Below are positions 1 through 9,321 of a stretch of DNA of 64,000 nucleotides, one piece after another. Positions within the stretch are counted from its first letter, which is position 1, and each line of letters begins with the position of its first letter. The DNA comes from Actinoplanes missouriensis 431 (GTDB taxonomy: Bacteria > Actinomycetota > Actinomycetes > Mycobacteriales > Micromonosporaceae): NCBI RefSeq assembly GCF_000284295.1, contig NC_017093.1, positions 6,262,001 through 6,326,000 of the forward strand, read 5' to 3'. Made by a program: the position numbers and the translations under genes. The notes under the pieces were generated by a model that saw only the letters and a list, made by a program, of their open reading frames with translations, did not search any database and was not told where the DNA came from.

Positions 1-1
1 C

Positions 2-1102
2 CACCCGGGCTCCGGGATGGACCTCAGCGAGTCGGTGGCGGCGGCCGGCCGGAAGGCGGTCGGCGACACCGCGTCGGAGAGCACCGCCGACTTCCTGCTC
101 GGCATCATCCCGACCACGCTGATCTCCCCGCTCACCGAGGGCAACGTGCTGCAGACCCTGCTCGCCGCGCTGCTCGTCGGTTTCGCCCTGCAGGGCATGG
201 GCCAGGCGTCCGCGCCGGTGCTGCGAGCGATCGGGATCTTCCAGAAGCTGGTCTTCCGGATCCTCGCGATGCTGATGTGGCTGGCCCCGATCGGCGCGTT
301 CGGCGCGATGGCGGCGGTGGTCGGCGCGACCGGCGTGGACGCGCTGATCAGCCTCGCGCAGATCATGCTCGGCTTCTACGCGACGTGTGTCATCTTCGTC
401 TTCGGCCTGCTCGGCGCGATCCTCTGGGCGGTCGCCCGGATCAACATCTTCACGTTCTTCAAGTACCTGGGCCGGGAGTTCCTGCTGATCGTCTCCACCT
501 CGTCGTCGGAGTCGGCGCTGCCCCGGCTGATCGCCAAGATGGAGCACGTCGGCGTGTCCCGGCCGGTCGTCGGCATCACGGTGCCGACCGGGTACTCGTT
601 CAACCTGGACGGGACGGCGATCTACCTGACCATGGCGTCGCTCTTCGTGGCCCAGGCGATGGGCGACCCCCTCTCGGTGGGCGAGCAGGTGTCGCTGCTC
701 CTCTTCATGATCATCGCCTCCAAGGGCGCGGCCGGTGTCACCGGCGCCGGCCTGGCCACCCTCGCCGGCGGCCTGCAGAGCCACCGGCCGGACCTGGTGG
801 ACGGCGTCGGGCTGATCGTCGGCATCGACCGGTTCATGTCCGAGGCGCGGGCGCTGACGAACTTCGCCGGCAACGCGGTGGCGACGGTGCTGGTCGGCGT
901 CTGGACCCGCGAGTTCGACCGGGAGCGGGCCGCGCTGGTGCTCAGCGGCGGTGACCCGTTCGACGAGGCCACGATGGTCGACGATCACGGTGGTGAGGCG
1001 CCCGCGGCGCCGAAGCCGGGGTCGGCGTCGGGGCTGGGGTCCGCGCCGAAGCCGGCGTCGGGGCCGGGGTCGGAGCCCGAGCCGGAGCCGGCCAAGGTGT
1101 GA
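2..1102 (+). CDS. dctA: Dicarboxylate/amino acid:cation symporter, 5'-truncated
   Basis: This is the C-terminal part of a DAACS-family (DctA/GltP) symporter, which imports C4-dicarboxylates or acidic amino acids with H+ or Na+. The frame is open to the window edge, so the ATG at 17 is probably internal and the N-terminal helices lie upstream. Visible family motifs are the serine-rich re-entrant loop STSSSESALP, the GYSFNLDGTAIY segment and SKGAAGVTGAG, in the order expected for DctA. The last 40 residues are an Ala/Gly/Ser/Pro/Glu-rich tail with repeated AP-KP and EPEP units that is not part of the transport fold. The gene is convergent with the amine oxidase 15 bases downstream. Family assignment is firm; the substrate is inferred. 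Confidence 0.93.
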   Translation, partial: HPGSGMDLSESVAAAGRKAVGDTASESTADFLLGIIPTTLISPLTEGNVLQTLLAALLVGFALQGMGQASAPVLRAIGIFQKLVFRILAMLMWLAPIGAFGAMAAVVGATGVDALISLAQIMLGFYATCVIFVFGLLGAILWAVARINIFTFFKYLGREFLLIVSTSSSESALPRLIAKMEHVGVSRPVVGITVPTGYSFNLDGTAIYLTMASLFVAQAMGDPLSVGEQVSLLLFMIIASKGAAGVTGAGLATLAGGLQSHRPDLVDGVGLIVGIDRFMSEARALTNFAGNAVATVLVGVWTREFDRERAALVLSGGDPFDEATMVDDHGGEAPAAPKPGSASGLGSAPKPASGPGSEPEPEPAKV

Positions 1103-1116
1103 CCCCGCCGGGCGGA

Positions 1117-2355
1117 TCAGGGCAGGGCTTCCGTGAAGACCGCCGCACACCGTGCTGCCACGTCGGAGTCGGAGCCCTGCCACAGCCGGTCCAGCCACGG
1201 TCCGGCGAAGAGCCCGACGAGCGTCGGCGTCCCGTCCGCCGCGGTGGCGTCCAGCCACTCGCAGATCTCGTTCTCCCCCGGGCCGTGCACCCGGTAGTAG
1301 CCCGCCGGGTGCACTGGCCAGAATCGGTCACCAAACCGCAGCACCACCTTCTCCACCCGGCCCGCCCCGAGACGCCCGAGCGCTGCCCGGTGCTCCTCGG
1401 GCAGCGCCGGCTCGATCGCGATGCCGCCGGCCGCGAGCACCGGCAGCGGGACCGTCACGATCACCGCGTCGGCGTCCAGCGTGCGCCCGTCGCCGGTCAG
1501 TGTCACACCGTGCGGCCCGATGCCGATCCGCCGCACCGGATGCCCCAGCCGCACGTCGACTCCGCCGGCCAGGTGCTCGGTGAGCAGCCGATAACCGCCG
1601 ACGATCCACCGGTCCCCCTCGCCGACACCGGGCTCGAACCCGTGCCGCGCGCTGAGCCAGGACAGCGGCGCGCCGGAGTCCATCACGATCTCCGCGTCGA
1701 CGAGCTCCCGGATCGCCGCGGCGGGGAACGGCGCCGGATGCCGCAGCCAGCTCTCCAGCACGTCGGCCACGGCCGCCTGCGGCGGCGCCTTCTCCAGCCG
1801 GGCGCGCAACTCACCCTCGAGACCTTCGGGTACGGGTCCGCGCGCCGGCCCGAGCACCAGCGGATCGGTGAAGTCGGTGGCCACCACGGTCAGCCCGATC
1901 CGCTCGGCGAGCCGGGCCAGCACGTTGTCGTCGTACTGCTGCAGCCAGTTGGCCCCCAGGTCGAACGTGAACCCGCCCACCTCCACCCCGCAGGTGCGCC
2001 CGCCGATCCGGTCCCGGGCCTCCCAGACCATCGTCTCGACGCCGTGGCCGGCCAGGGCACGGGCCGCGCCGAGACCGGCCATCCCGGCGCCTACCACCGC
2101 GACCCGCCGGTGCCCCAGCCCTGCGGCCCAGGTCCCGGCGGCGACGCCCTGCTCGTAGGCGCCGTGTGTCATCCCGGCCCGGGTCGGGTGGGTGGCCTCG
2201 CCGGCGATCCGCAGCCGGTCGCCGACCGGCGTGCCGAGCGTGATCCGGTCCTGCGGCGTGCCGTCGCGGCCGATGAGGCTCCAGGAACCCCGCGCGAACG
2301 GGTCGTCGCCCCAGCGGGACACGGCGGAGGCGAGCAGGCCTGGCGCTTCGATCAT
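1117..2355 (-). CDS. Flavin amine oxidase with permuted domain order
   Basis: An FAD-dependent oxidoreductase of the monoamine/polyamine oxidase family, 412 residues from the ATG at 2355; a TTG at 2391 would add 12 residues. The order is unusual. Residues 5-75 hold what is normally the C-terminal FAD-contact segment (RWGDDPFARGSWS, then RIAGEATHPTRAG and GAYEQGVAAG). Only after that comes the dinucleotide-binding start VAVVGAGMAGLGAARAL with the E-R-GGR loop (EARDRIGGR). The protein then ends (VGLFAGPWLDRLW ... FTEALP) just where the RWG segment would usually follow. No frameshift is needed to explain this. FAD binding is very likely; the amine substrate is unknown. The gene is convergent with the symporter. 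A+T-richer DNA separates it from the divergent sulfotransferase. Confidence 0.85.
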   Translation of the reverse strand: MIEAPGLLASAVSRWGDDPFARGSWSLIGRDGTPQDRITLGTPVGDRLRIAGEATHPTRAGMTHGAYEQGVAAGTWAAGLGHRRVAVVGAGMAGLGAARALAGHGVETMVWEARDRIGGRTCGVEVGGFTFDLGANWLQQYDDNVLARLAERIGLTVVATDFTDPLVLGPARGPVPEGLEGELRARLEKAPPQAAVADVLESWLRHPAPFPAAAIRELVDAEIVMDSGAPLSWLSARHGFEPGVGEGDRWIVGGYRLLTEHLAGGVDVRLGHPVRRIGIGPHGVTLTGDGRTLDADAVIVTVPLPVLAAGGIAIEPALPEEHRAALGRLGAGRVEKVVLRFGDRFWPVHPAGYYRVHGPGENEICEWLDATAADGTPTLVGLFAGPWLDRLWQGSDSDVAARCAAVFTEALP

Positions 2356-2585
2356 GACGGGCAGCCTAGATAACCCGAGAATCTTTCTCAATGTGCAAGT
2401 ATTAGCCAGCGACTCATACCAATGTTCACTGTGACGAAGCTGAAAACGGGCTGAGCGTTACCGGTCAATGTATGACACGCGCGAAATACTCGTTAACGGA
2501 TCCGTAGTAACTTGATCGATCTTGTTGTAAAGTCCCGATCACTAATGTCCTCCCCCTGCCGCAGTGAAGGACACGGGCTCAGGCG

Positions 2586-3458
2586 ATGTTCAACCGCACT
2601 GTCATGTTCGCGAAGCAGCACACACCGAACCACCTGCGTGTCCGCGCACGCCGGACGATGCTCCAGGCACACAACGCGCGGCTCCGGCTCACCGTTCCGG
2701 TGGCCTCCCGTTGCGAATATGTCAACATCTATCACTGCGCTGTGCGCAAAACGGCGAGTCAGTGGATTAAATCCATTTTCAGCGATCCGATCGTTTACCA
2801 GCACTCCGGATTACTCACCTATGACCCTCGCTTTTACGACTGGCGCGATCCACGGGTGTGCCCGCCGAACCGCATCGCGCTGTCGCTCTTCTTCTCCCGC
2901 AAACGGTTCGACGAGATGCCCAAGCCGGAGCGGTACCGCGCGTTCTTCGTGATGCGCGACCCGCGCGACATGGTCGTCTCCAGCTATTTCTCAACCCGTG
3001 ACTCGCACGGGCCGATGGGCGACGTCCTCGAGGTCCGCAAGGTGCTGCGGGAGCTGCCGAAGAAGGAGGGCATGCTCTACCTGATCGACGACCTCGCGAA
3101 GAAGGGCCGGTTCAACGCGCTGCGCTCCTGGGTGCTCGCGCCCGAGGACGAGGCGATCCGCCTGATCCGGTACGAGGACCTGACCGGTCCCCGGCAAACC
3201 GAGGAGATCGACCAGTTGATGCGGCACTGCGGCATCGCCATTCCCCGGCCCGCTCTGGAGACGCTGCTGGACCGGTACAGCTTCGCCCGGATGAACGACA
3301 GGCAGGGCGGCGGCACCGTCTCGCACTATCGCAAGGGCGAGGCCGGCGACTGGCAGAACCATTTCGACGACGACATCCAGGAGGCGTTCCAGAAAGCGGC
3401 CGGCCCCCGGCTCGTCGAGCGCCTCGGATACCCGGTGGACCAGCGCGCCCACGAGTGA
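2586..3458 (+). CDS. Sulfotransferase
   Basis: A 290-residue PAPS-dependent sulfotransferase that would transfer sulfate from 3'-phosphoadenylyl sulfate to a hydroxyl or amine acceptor. The 5'-phosphosulfate loop is seen as RKTASQW, a variant of the usual K-x-G-T-x-W. The 3'-phosphate motif is RDPRDMVVSSYFS, and the C-terminal RKGEAGDWQNHF matches the RKGxxGDWKN signature of cytosolic-type sulfotransferases. There is no signal peptide. The start is uncertain: ATG 2586 has no close ribosome site, and ATG 2604 is an alternative. The upstream 230 bases are clearly poorer in G+C than the surroundings. The acceptor is not predictable; no sulfation pathway genes are adjacent. Confidence 0.88.
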   Translation: MFNRTVMFAKQHTPNHLRVRARRTMLQAHNARLRLTVPVASRCEYVNIYHCAVRKTASQWIKSIFSDPIVYQHSGLLTYDPRFYDWRDPRVCPPNRIALSLFFSRKRFDEMPKPERYRAFFVMRDPRDMVVSSYFSTRDSHGPMGDVLEVRKVLRELPKKEGMLYLIDDLAKKGRFNALRSWVLAPEDEAIRLIRYEDLTGPRQTEEIDQLMRHCGIAIPRPALETLLDRYSFARMNDRQGGGTVSHYRKGEAGDWQNHFDDDIQEAFQKAAGPRLVERLGYPVDQRAHE

Positions 3459-3553
3459 CAGCGCCGCGTCAGGGCCGCGCCAGCACGGTGTGCGGCCCAT
3501 GACAGCGCCCCGTCGCAGTCTCGATGCGAAACGACATCGAGGAGATGCGACGG

Positions 3554-4525
3554 ATGGAAGATCTGGTGGTGCGCGCCGAAGGGCTGCGCAAACGATTCGG
3601 GCAGACACAGGCGCTGGACGGCGTCGACCTGGCGATGCGCCGGGGGACCGTGCTCGGGGTGCTGGGCCCCAACGGCGCCGGTAAGACGACCGCCGTCCGG
3701 GTCCTGGCCACCCTGTTGCGACCGGACGAGGGCAGCGCCGTCGTGGCCGGCGTGGACGTGCTCAAAAACCCGCAGGCGGTACGCCGCAAGGTCGGGCTGA
3801 CCGGTCAGTACGCGTCGGTCGACGAGGACCTCACCGGCGTACAGAATCTGGTGTTGATCGGACGCCTGCTGGACATGTCCGGCCGGGACGCCCGGGGCCG
3901 CGCCGACGAGCTGCTGGCCTGGTTCGACCTCACCGAGGCCGCGCAGCGGCCGGCCAAGACCTACTCCGGTGGCATGCGCCGCCGCCTCGACCTGGCGGCG
4001 AGCCTGGTCGGCCGCCCGGAAGTGATCTTCCTGGACGAGCCGACGACCGGCCTCGACCCGGCCAAACGCGAGGACATGTGGGGCGTGGTCCGCACCCAGG
4101 TGGCGCGCGGCGCCAGCGTGCTGCTCACCACGCAGTACCTGGAGGAGGCGGACGCGCTCGCCGACGAGATCGTGGTCGTCGACCACGGCCGGGTGATCGC
4201 GCACGACACCCCGGACGGCCTGAAGCGGCGGGTCGGCGGCCAGACGCTGCGGATCCGCCCGGCCGACCAGTCCCGCCTGCCGGAGGTGCTGCGGATCCTC
4301 GACGCCGTCGCGGCGCCGGGCACCACCGCGGCCCGGGACGAGGCGGCGGGCAGCCGCCCGGGCGCCGCGAGCGTGCCGGTGGCCGGCGACGCCGTGCTCA
4401 CCGAGACGCTCTCCCAGCTGACCCGCGCCGGCGTCGAAGTCACCGAGATGGCCCTGCAGCTGCCGAGCCTGGACGAGGTGTTCCACACCCTGACCGGCCG
4501 CACCAAGACCGAGGAGCTGGTATGA
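3554..4525 (+). CDS. ABC exporter ATP-binding protein, DrrA type
   Basis: ATPase subunit of a drug/lipid-type ABC exporter (daunorubicin-resistance DrrA family). It shows Walker A GPNGAGKTT (about residue 38), the signature YSGGMRRRLDLAASL, Walker B VIFLDEPTTGLDP and the DrrA-like C-terminal extension ending LTGRTKTEELV. ATG 3554 is chosen because GAGGAG lies 9 bases upstream; ATGs at 3524 and 3545 are possible but poorly placed. Its stop overlaps the start of the permease (ATGA), so the pair is translationally coupled. Likely function: export of a hydrophobic compound or self-resistance; substrate unknown. Confidence 0.93.
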   Translation: MEDLVVRAEGLRKRFGQTQALDGVDLAMRRGTVLGVLGPNGAGKTTAVRVLATLLRPDEGSAVVAGVDVLKNPQAVRRKVGLTGQYASVDEDLTGVQNLVLIGRLLDMSGRDARGRADELLAWFDLTEAAQRPAKTYSGGMRRRLDLAASLVGRPEVIFLDEPTTGLDPAKREDMWGVVRTQVARGASVLLTTQYLEEADALADEIVVVDHGRVIAHDTPDGLKRRVGGQTLRIRPADQSRLPEVLRILDAVAAPGTTAARDEAAGSRPGAASVPVAGDAVLTETLSQLTRAGVEVTEMALQLPSLDEVFHTLTGRTKTEELV

Positions 4526-5355
4526 CCACGCAGATCGCCCCGCAGCCGACCGTTCCGCAGCACAGCGCCGCGCCCGATCGTCACAAACGCGGCCTGCCCG
4601 CGCTGATCAGGCACAGCGCCGCGCTCGCCCGGCGCAGCCTGATCAAGACGATGCGCACGCCGGAGGCGCTGATCGACGTCACCATCCAGCCGGTGATCTT
4701 CCTGCTCCTCTTCACCTACCTCTTCGGCGGTGCCATCGCGGACGGCAACCGGCACGCCTACCTGCAGTTCCTGCTGCCCGGCATGCTCGCGCAGTCACTC
4801 GCGATGGGCGGCGTCGCGCTCGGGCAGAACCTGAACGCCGACATCGAGAAGGGTGTCTTCGACAGGTTCCGGTCACTGCCGATCTCCCGGTCGGCGCCGC
4901 TGGTCGGCGCGGTCGTCGCCGACGTGATCCGCTACCTGACGGTCTGCGTGGTGATGCTGACCTTCGGCACGATCATGGGCTTCCGCGTGGAGACCGGTGT
5001 GCTGCCGGCGATCGCCGCGGTGGCGCTCTCGATCGGGTTCGGCCTCTGCTTCTGCTGGATCTCGGTCTGGGTCGGCATGCTGGTCCGCACCTCGGGCGCA
5101 GTGCAGGGCATCATGTTCCTGCTGGTCCTGCCGCTGACCTTCGGCAGCAACGTGTTCGTGGCGACCGACACGCTGCCCGGCTGGCTGCAGGCGTTCGTGA
5201 GCGTCAACCCGATCACGCCGCTCGTCGAGACGATCCGCGGCCTGCTGGTCAGCGGACCGGTCGCCTCGCCGCTGATCGTCACGCTGATCTGGATGGCCGG
5301 CCTGCTGGTGGTCTTCGTGCCACTGGCGCTGCGCGCCTACGCGAAGCGGGCGTGA
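4522..5355 (+). CDS. ABC-2 type exporter permease, DrrB type
   Basis: Membrane partner of the preceding ATPase, 277 residues. A cytoplasmic N-terminus is followed by six predicted hydrophobic segments (for example VIFLLLFTYLFGGAI and ITPLVETIRGLLVSG, the latter typical of ABC-2 permeases). The ATG at 4522 overlaps the ATPase stop codon. It would assemble with the ATPase as a DrrA2B2-type exporter. It ends 15 bases before the convergent AfsR-like regulator. Confidence 0.92.
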   Translation: MTTQIAPQPTVPQHSAAPDRHKRGLPALIRHSAALARRSLIKTMRTPEALIDVTIQPVIFLLLFTYLFGGAIADGNRHAYLQFLLPGMLAQSLAMGGVALGQNLNADIEKGVFDRFRSLPISRSAPLVGAVVADVIRYLTVCVVMLTFGTIMGFRVETGVLPAIAAVALSIGFGLCFCWISVWVGMLVRTSGAVQGIMFLLVLPLTFGSNVFVATDTLPGWLQAFVSVNPITPLVETIRGLLVSGPVASPLIVTLIWMAGLLVVFVPLALRAYAKRA

Positions 5356-5370
5356 GCCCTCGTCGGCCCG

Positions 5371-8300
5371 TCACGCCGGTCCCAGCGACAGGCGTGCCGG
5401 GTCGATCCGGGTGATGGCGGCCGGCGAATCCAGCGACCAGCCGGCCGCGTACGCCTCGCCGTACCCGCTCTCCCCCAGCGCCTTGCGCGCCTCGGCGGCG
5501 ACCGCGGCGACGTTCAGGTCGGTGTGGTCGTGGGCGCCGCGCAGCCGGGCGGCCGCCCCGATCAGCAGGGCCGCCTCCCGGTGCCGGCCGCGCAGCCCGG
5601 CGAGCCCACCGGCGGTCACCGCGACCATCGCCATGATCGGCATGTCGTTGGTGCCGAGCGCGGCGTCGTACGCCGTCTTGAGGTGTTTCTCGGCGGTGTC
5701 CGCGTCGCCGCGCCGCAGCGCGAGACCGGCGCGGACGCTGCCGATGATGGCCCCGCCGTGATCGCCGCCGAGGATCGGCAGGTTGTTGCGACCCAGCCCG
5801 GCGGCCGCCCGGTCGAGCAGTTCCTGGGCCCGATCGAGGTTGCCGAGGACCAACTGGAACCCGGCCTCCAGCGCGTCGACCAGCAGCACCATCTCGGGCG
5901 AGGTGGACCGCTCGGCGCGGACCCGGGCGGACTCCACCGCGGCCGCCGCCTCCTGCATCTCGCCGCGGCGCATGTGCAGGTCGGCCCAGCGCAGGTCGAT
6001 GAAGACCTCGTCGGCGAGGTCCATCGCGCCGAACTGGCGGGCCATCGCCCGGGCCAGGGTCAGGTCGGCGAGCGCGCCGTCCAGGTCGCCCTCGTACTGG
6101 CGCAGCAGCGCCCGCAGCGGCAGGACCGTGGCCTGGCCCCACCGGTCGCCGGTGGCGCTGAACCCGTCCAGAGCGGCGATCACGTCCGCGCGCAGCCGGG
6201 CCACGTCGCCGTTGTTCTCGGCGGTCTGCGCCCGGAACATCCGGGCCAGCGCCGCCATCCACGGGTCGGCGCCGGCGATCATCCGCTCCAGGCGCTCGTC
6301 CGCGGCCTCGGCCTCGCCGGCGAAGTAGAGCAGCGCGGCGGCGATCGCCCCCGGCGGGCCGGGCAGCAGCTCGTGCCGGCGCACCCGCTGGGCGAGCGAC
6401 CGCAGCCGCTCACGGCGATCGACAGCGGTCTCGGTGAGGTACGCCGGCTCGTGCCCGGTCCGGTTGATCATCAGCACCGCCTCGGCGCAGTCGGCCTCGA
6501 GCGGATCGGTGTCACCTCCGACCGACAGCGCCTCGGCCAGCCAGTACCCGGCGTCCGCCTGCCGGCCGAACATCTGCCAGTACCAGCAGAGATCCAGGGC
6601 CAGCCGGATCGCGCCGCGGGCGTCGCCGGTGTCGCAGAGGTGGCGCAGGCCGCTCAGCGCGTTGTCGTACTCCGCGCGGATCACCTCCAGCGCGGTCAGC
6701 TGGGCGGCGGTGCGCAGCAGCGGGTCGTGCTCGGCGACCAGCGCGGCCAGGTGACGGGCGGCCAGCTCCCGGACCTGGGTGAGGATGCCCTGCTCGGTGA
6801 GGCGCTCGATGCCGTACTCCCGGAGGGTCTCCAGCATCCGGTAACGGCCGCCGTCCGGCGCGAGCTGCAGCAGCGACCTGTCGACGAGCGCCGCGAGCAG
6901 GTCCGGGACGTCCTCGGCGGCCACCCCGCTGCCGGCCACGATCGCCGCCGCCGAGGCCGCCGTGACGCCGCCGGGCAGCACCGCGACGCGCTCGGCCAGG
7001 ATCCGCTCGTCGGCGGAGAGCAGGTTCCAGCTCCAGGCGATCACCGCGCGCAGCGTGCGGTGCCGGGGCAGGGCGGTGCGGCTGCCGGTGGTGAGCAACC
7101 GGAAGCGCTGCGAGAGCCCGCCCGCCAGCTCGGGCAGGGCGAGGGTGCGCAGCCGGGCCGCGGCGAGCTCCAGGGCGAGCGGCATCCCGTCCAGGCCGCG
7201 GACGATCGCCACGACGTCGCGCACGGTCGTCGCGTCGACCGCGAAGCCGGGCCGGACCGCCGCCGCACGCTCGGCGAATAGCCGGACCGCGGGTGAGCCT
7301 GCCGCCTGCGCCGGTTCGGCGTCCGCCGGGGGCAGGCCCATCGGCCCCAGGGGTACGAGGGATTCGCCGTCGATCGCCAGCGGTTCCCGGCTCGTGGCGA
7401 GAACGCGCAGCAGCGGGCACCGGACCAGCAGCGCGCTCGTGAGATGGGCGACCGCGTCGATCAGGTGCTCGCAGTTGTCGACGACGAGCAGGACCTGCCG
7501 GCCGTTCAACCGGTCGGCGAGCACGTCCAGGTCGTCGCGCTCGCCGCGGGCCCGGTTCGCGGGGTCGAAGAGCGCCGAGCCGCGCAGCCCGGCCGCGGCC
7601 ACCACCGCGGCGCCGACCTTCGCCGGCTCGGTCACCGAGGCCAGGTCGACCAGCCAGGTGCCGTCCCGGTAGTCGCCGGCGCGCCGCCGTGCCGCCTCCA
7701 GCGCGAGCCGCGTCTTGCCGGCACCGCCCGGTCCCAGCACCGTCACCAGCCGGCCGGCGCTCAGCAGCGCGTCCACCCGCGCCAGGTCGTCGTCACGACC
7801 GATGAAACTGGTCACCGACGCCGGCAGGTTGGTCCTCGCCTCGGCGGGCAGGGGCCGCTCCCCGCGCAGCAACCGCAGGTGCCGTTCCTGCAGCGTGGCG
7901 CCCGGATCAGCGCCGAGCTCGTCGGCGAGACGCTCCCGGATGCCCTCGTACGCCGCGAGCGCGTCGGCCTGGCGGCCCTGCCCGGCGAGCGCGTCGATCA
8001 GCAGCGCGGCCACCCGCTCGTCGAGCGGATGCTCGGCGGCCAGCGCGGCGAGCCGGGTGCCGGCCCGGTCCGCCCGGCCCAGGGCGATCTCCGCCTCGGC
8101 CAGGTCGGCGGTGGCCGCCACGACGACGGCGGCCAGCCGGGTGGCCTGCGCCGGGGCGACCTCGGCGAGCTCAGGGGCGAGCGGTCCGCGCACCAGCGCG
8201 ACGGCCTCGCCCAGGGTCGCGGCCGCGGCGGCCGGGTCACCGGCGCGCAGCCTGTCCCGGCCGGCGGCGGCGAGCTGCTCGAACCGGGTGACGTCCACGT

Positions 8301-8607
8301 CCCGCGCGGTGACCGCGAGGCGGTACCCGCCCTCGATCTGCGTCACGGTGTCGCCGCCGCCGAGCAGCCGCCGCAGCCGGGAGACCAGCGACTGCAGGGC
8401 GTTGGCCGGATCGGCGGGGCGGTCGTCGGGCCAGAGCGCGTCGGTGAGCTGGGCCGCAGCGACCGGGCGGCCACCCGCGACGGCGAGCCGGACCAGCAGG
8501 CCGCGGATCCGGGCGCCGGGCAGCGTGACCTCAGCGTCGCCCCGGCGCACGCTCAGCACGCCGAGCATCGCGACCCGCAGGCCGGCACCGGACCCTTCTC
8601 CGCTCAC
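5371..8607 (-). CDS. AfsR/SARP-family regulator with NB-ARC ATPase and TPRs
   Basis: A 1,078-residue transcriptional regulator with a GTG start. The order is canonical: OmpR-like winged helix (about 10-95), bacterial transcriptional activation domain (about 95-250), STAND/NB-ARC ATPase with Walker A GPGGAGKTR (about 290), then a long alpha-helical TPR-like region to the C-terminus. Such proteins activate secondary metabolism or stress genes when the ATPase switch is thrown. The linker phrase NLPASVTSFIGRDDDL is characteristic of AfsR-like regulators. It lies downstream of trkH-trkA on the same strand with a 42-base gap. It also faces the DrrAB exporter convergently. Its target genes cannot be deduced. 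Confidence 0.93.
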   Translation of the reverse strand: MSGEGSGAGLRVAMLGVLSVRRGDAEVTLPGARIRGLLVRLAVAGGRPVAAAQLTDALWPDDRPADPANALQSLVSRLRRLLGGGDTVTQIEGGYRLAVTARDVDVTRFEQLAAAGRDRLRAGDPAAAAATLGEAVALVRGPLAPELAEVAPAQATRLAAVVVAATADLAEAEIALGRADRAGTRLAALAAEHPLDERVAALLIDALAGQGRQADALAAYEGIRERLADELGADPGATLQERHLRLLRGERPLPAEARTNLPASVTSFIGRDDDLARVDALLSAGRLVTVLGPGGAGKTRLALEAARRRAGDYRDGTWLVDLASVTEPAKVGAAVVAAAGLRGSALFDPANRARGERDDLDVLADRLNGRQVLLVVDNCEHLIDAVAHLTSALLVRCPLLRVLATSREPLAIDGESLVPLGPMGLPPADAEPAQAAGSPAVRLFAERAAAVRPGFAVDATTVRDVVAIVRGLDGMPLALELAAARLRTLALPELAGGLSQRFRLLTTGSRTALPRHRTLRAVIAWSWNLLSADERILAERVAVLPGGVTAASAAAIVAGSGVAAEDVPDLLAALVDRSLLQLAPDGGRYRMLETLREYGIERLTEQGILTQVRELAARHLAALVAEHDPLLRTAAQLTALEVIRAEYDNALSGLRHLCDTGDARGAIRLALDLCWYWQMFGRQADAGYWLAEALSVGGDTDPLEADCAEAVLMINRTGHEPAYLTETAVDRRERLRSLAQRVRRHELLPGPPGAIAAALLYFAGEAEAADERLERMIAGADPWMAALARMFRAQTAENNGDVARLRADVIAALDGFSATGDRWGQATVLPLRALLRQYEGDLDGALADLTLARAMARQFGAMDLADEVFIDLRWADLHMRRGEMQEAAAAVESARVRAERSTSPEMVLLVDALEAGFQLVLGNLDRAQELLDRAAAGLGRNNLPILGGDHGGAIIGSVRAGLALRRGDADTAEKHLKTAYDAALGTNDMPIMAMVAVTAGGLAGLRGRHREAALLIGAAARLRGAHDHTDLNVAAVAAEARKALGESGYGEAYAAGWSLDSPAAITRIDPARLSLGPA

Positions 8608-8649
8608 CGTCCGATCCTCCCCCGCCGTGTCGAGCGGCCCCCAGGTGGG

Positions 8650-9321
8650 TCAGTTCTCGGCGGCGTAGGCCTCCACCTTCGCGGTGTCGCCGGCGACGAT
8701 CAGGATCGCCCCGTCCGGGACCGGGGTCTCCGGCCGTGCGTACACGAAATCCTCGCCGGGCCGTTTCGTGCCGACCACCGTGACCCCCCACTTACTGCGC
8801 AGCCCCAGGTCGGCGAGGGTGCGGCCACCGGCGCCGCGGGGAGCGCGGACCTTGGCGATCGCGAAGCCGTCGTCGAACTCGATGTAGTCGAGCATCCGGC
8901 CGCTGATCAGGTGCGCCACCCGCTCGCCCATCTCGGACTCGGGATAGATCACGTGGTCGGCGCCGACCGAGGAGAGGATCTTGCCGTGTTTCACGCTCGT
9001 CGCCTTCGCCCAGATCTCCGGCACGCCGAGCTCCTGGAGCGCGAGCACGGTGAGCACGCTGGTCTCCAGATTAGTGCCGATGCCGACGACGACCCGCGGG
9101 AAGTCCGGGATGCCGAGCTGGCGCAGCGCGTCCTCGTCGGTGGAGTCCGCCTCGACCACCTGGGTGAGCCGGTCCGACCAGTCGAGCACGATGCGGGGGT
9201 CGCTGTCGACGCCGAGCACCTCGTAACCGAGGTCGAGCAGGGCCTCGGCGACCGAGCCGCCGAACCTGCCCAGGCCGATCACGGCCACGTTGTCGGCATC
9301 GCGCGGGGATTTCTCAGCCAA
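8650..9321 (-). CDS. trkA: Potassium uptake regulatory subunit TrkA/KtrA
   Basis: A 223-residue cytoplasmic RCK protein that gates the TrkH channel subunit. The N-terminal RCK Rossmann domain begins VAVIGLGRFGGSVA and has the acidic nucleotide-binding position in VDSDP; an RCK_C domain follows (about 135-220). It starts with TTG at 9321, supported by GGAGGAG about 9 bases upstream, and overlaps the last 8 bases of trkH, so the two are coupled. The size matches single-RCK KtrA/TrkA proteins of Gram-positive bacteria rather than the duplicated TrkA of E. coli. Confidence 0.95.
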   Translation of the reverse strand: MAEKSPRDADNVAVIGLGRFGGSVAEALLDLGYEVLGVDSDPRIVLDWSDRLTQVVEADSTDEDALRQLGIPDFPRVVVGIGTNLETSVLTVLALQELGVPEIWAKATSVKHGKILSSVGADHVIYPESEMGERVAHLISGRMLDYIEFDDGFAIAKVRAPRGAGGRTLADLGLRSKWGVTVVGTKRPGEDFVYARPETPVPDGAILIVAGDTAKVEAYAAEN

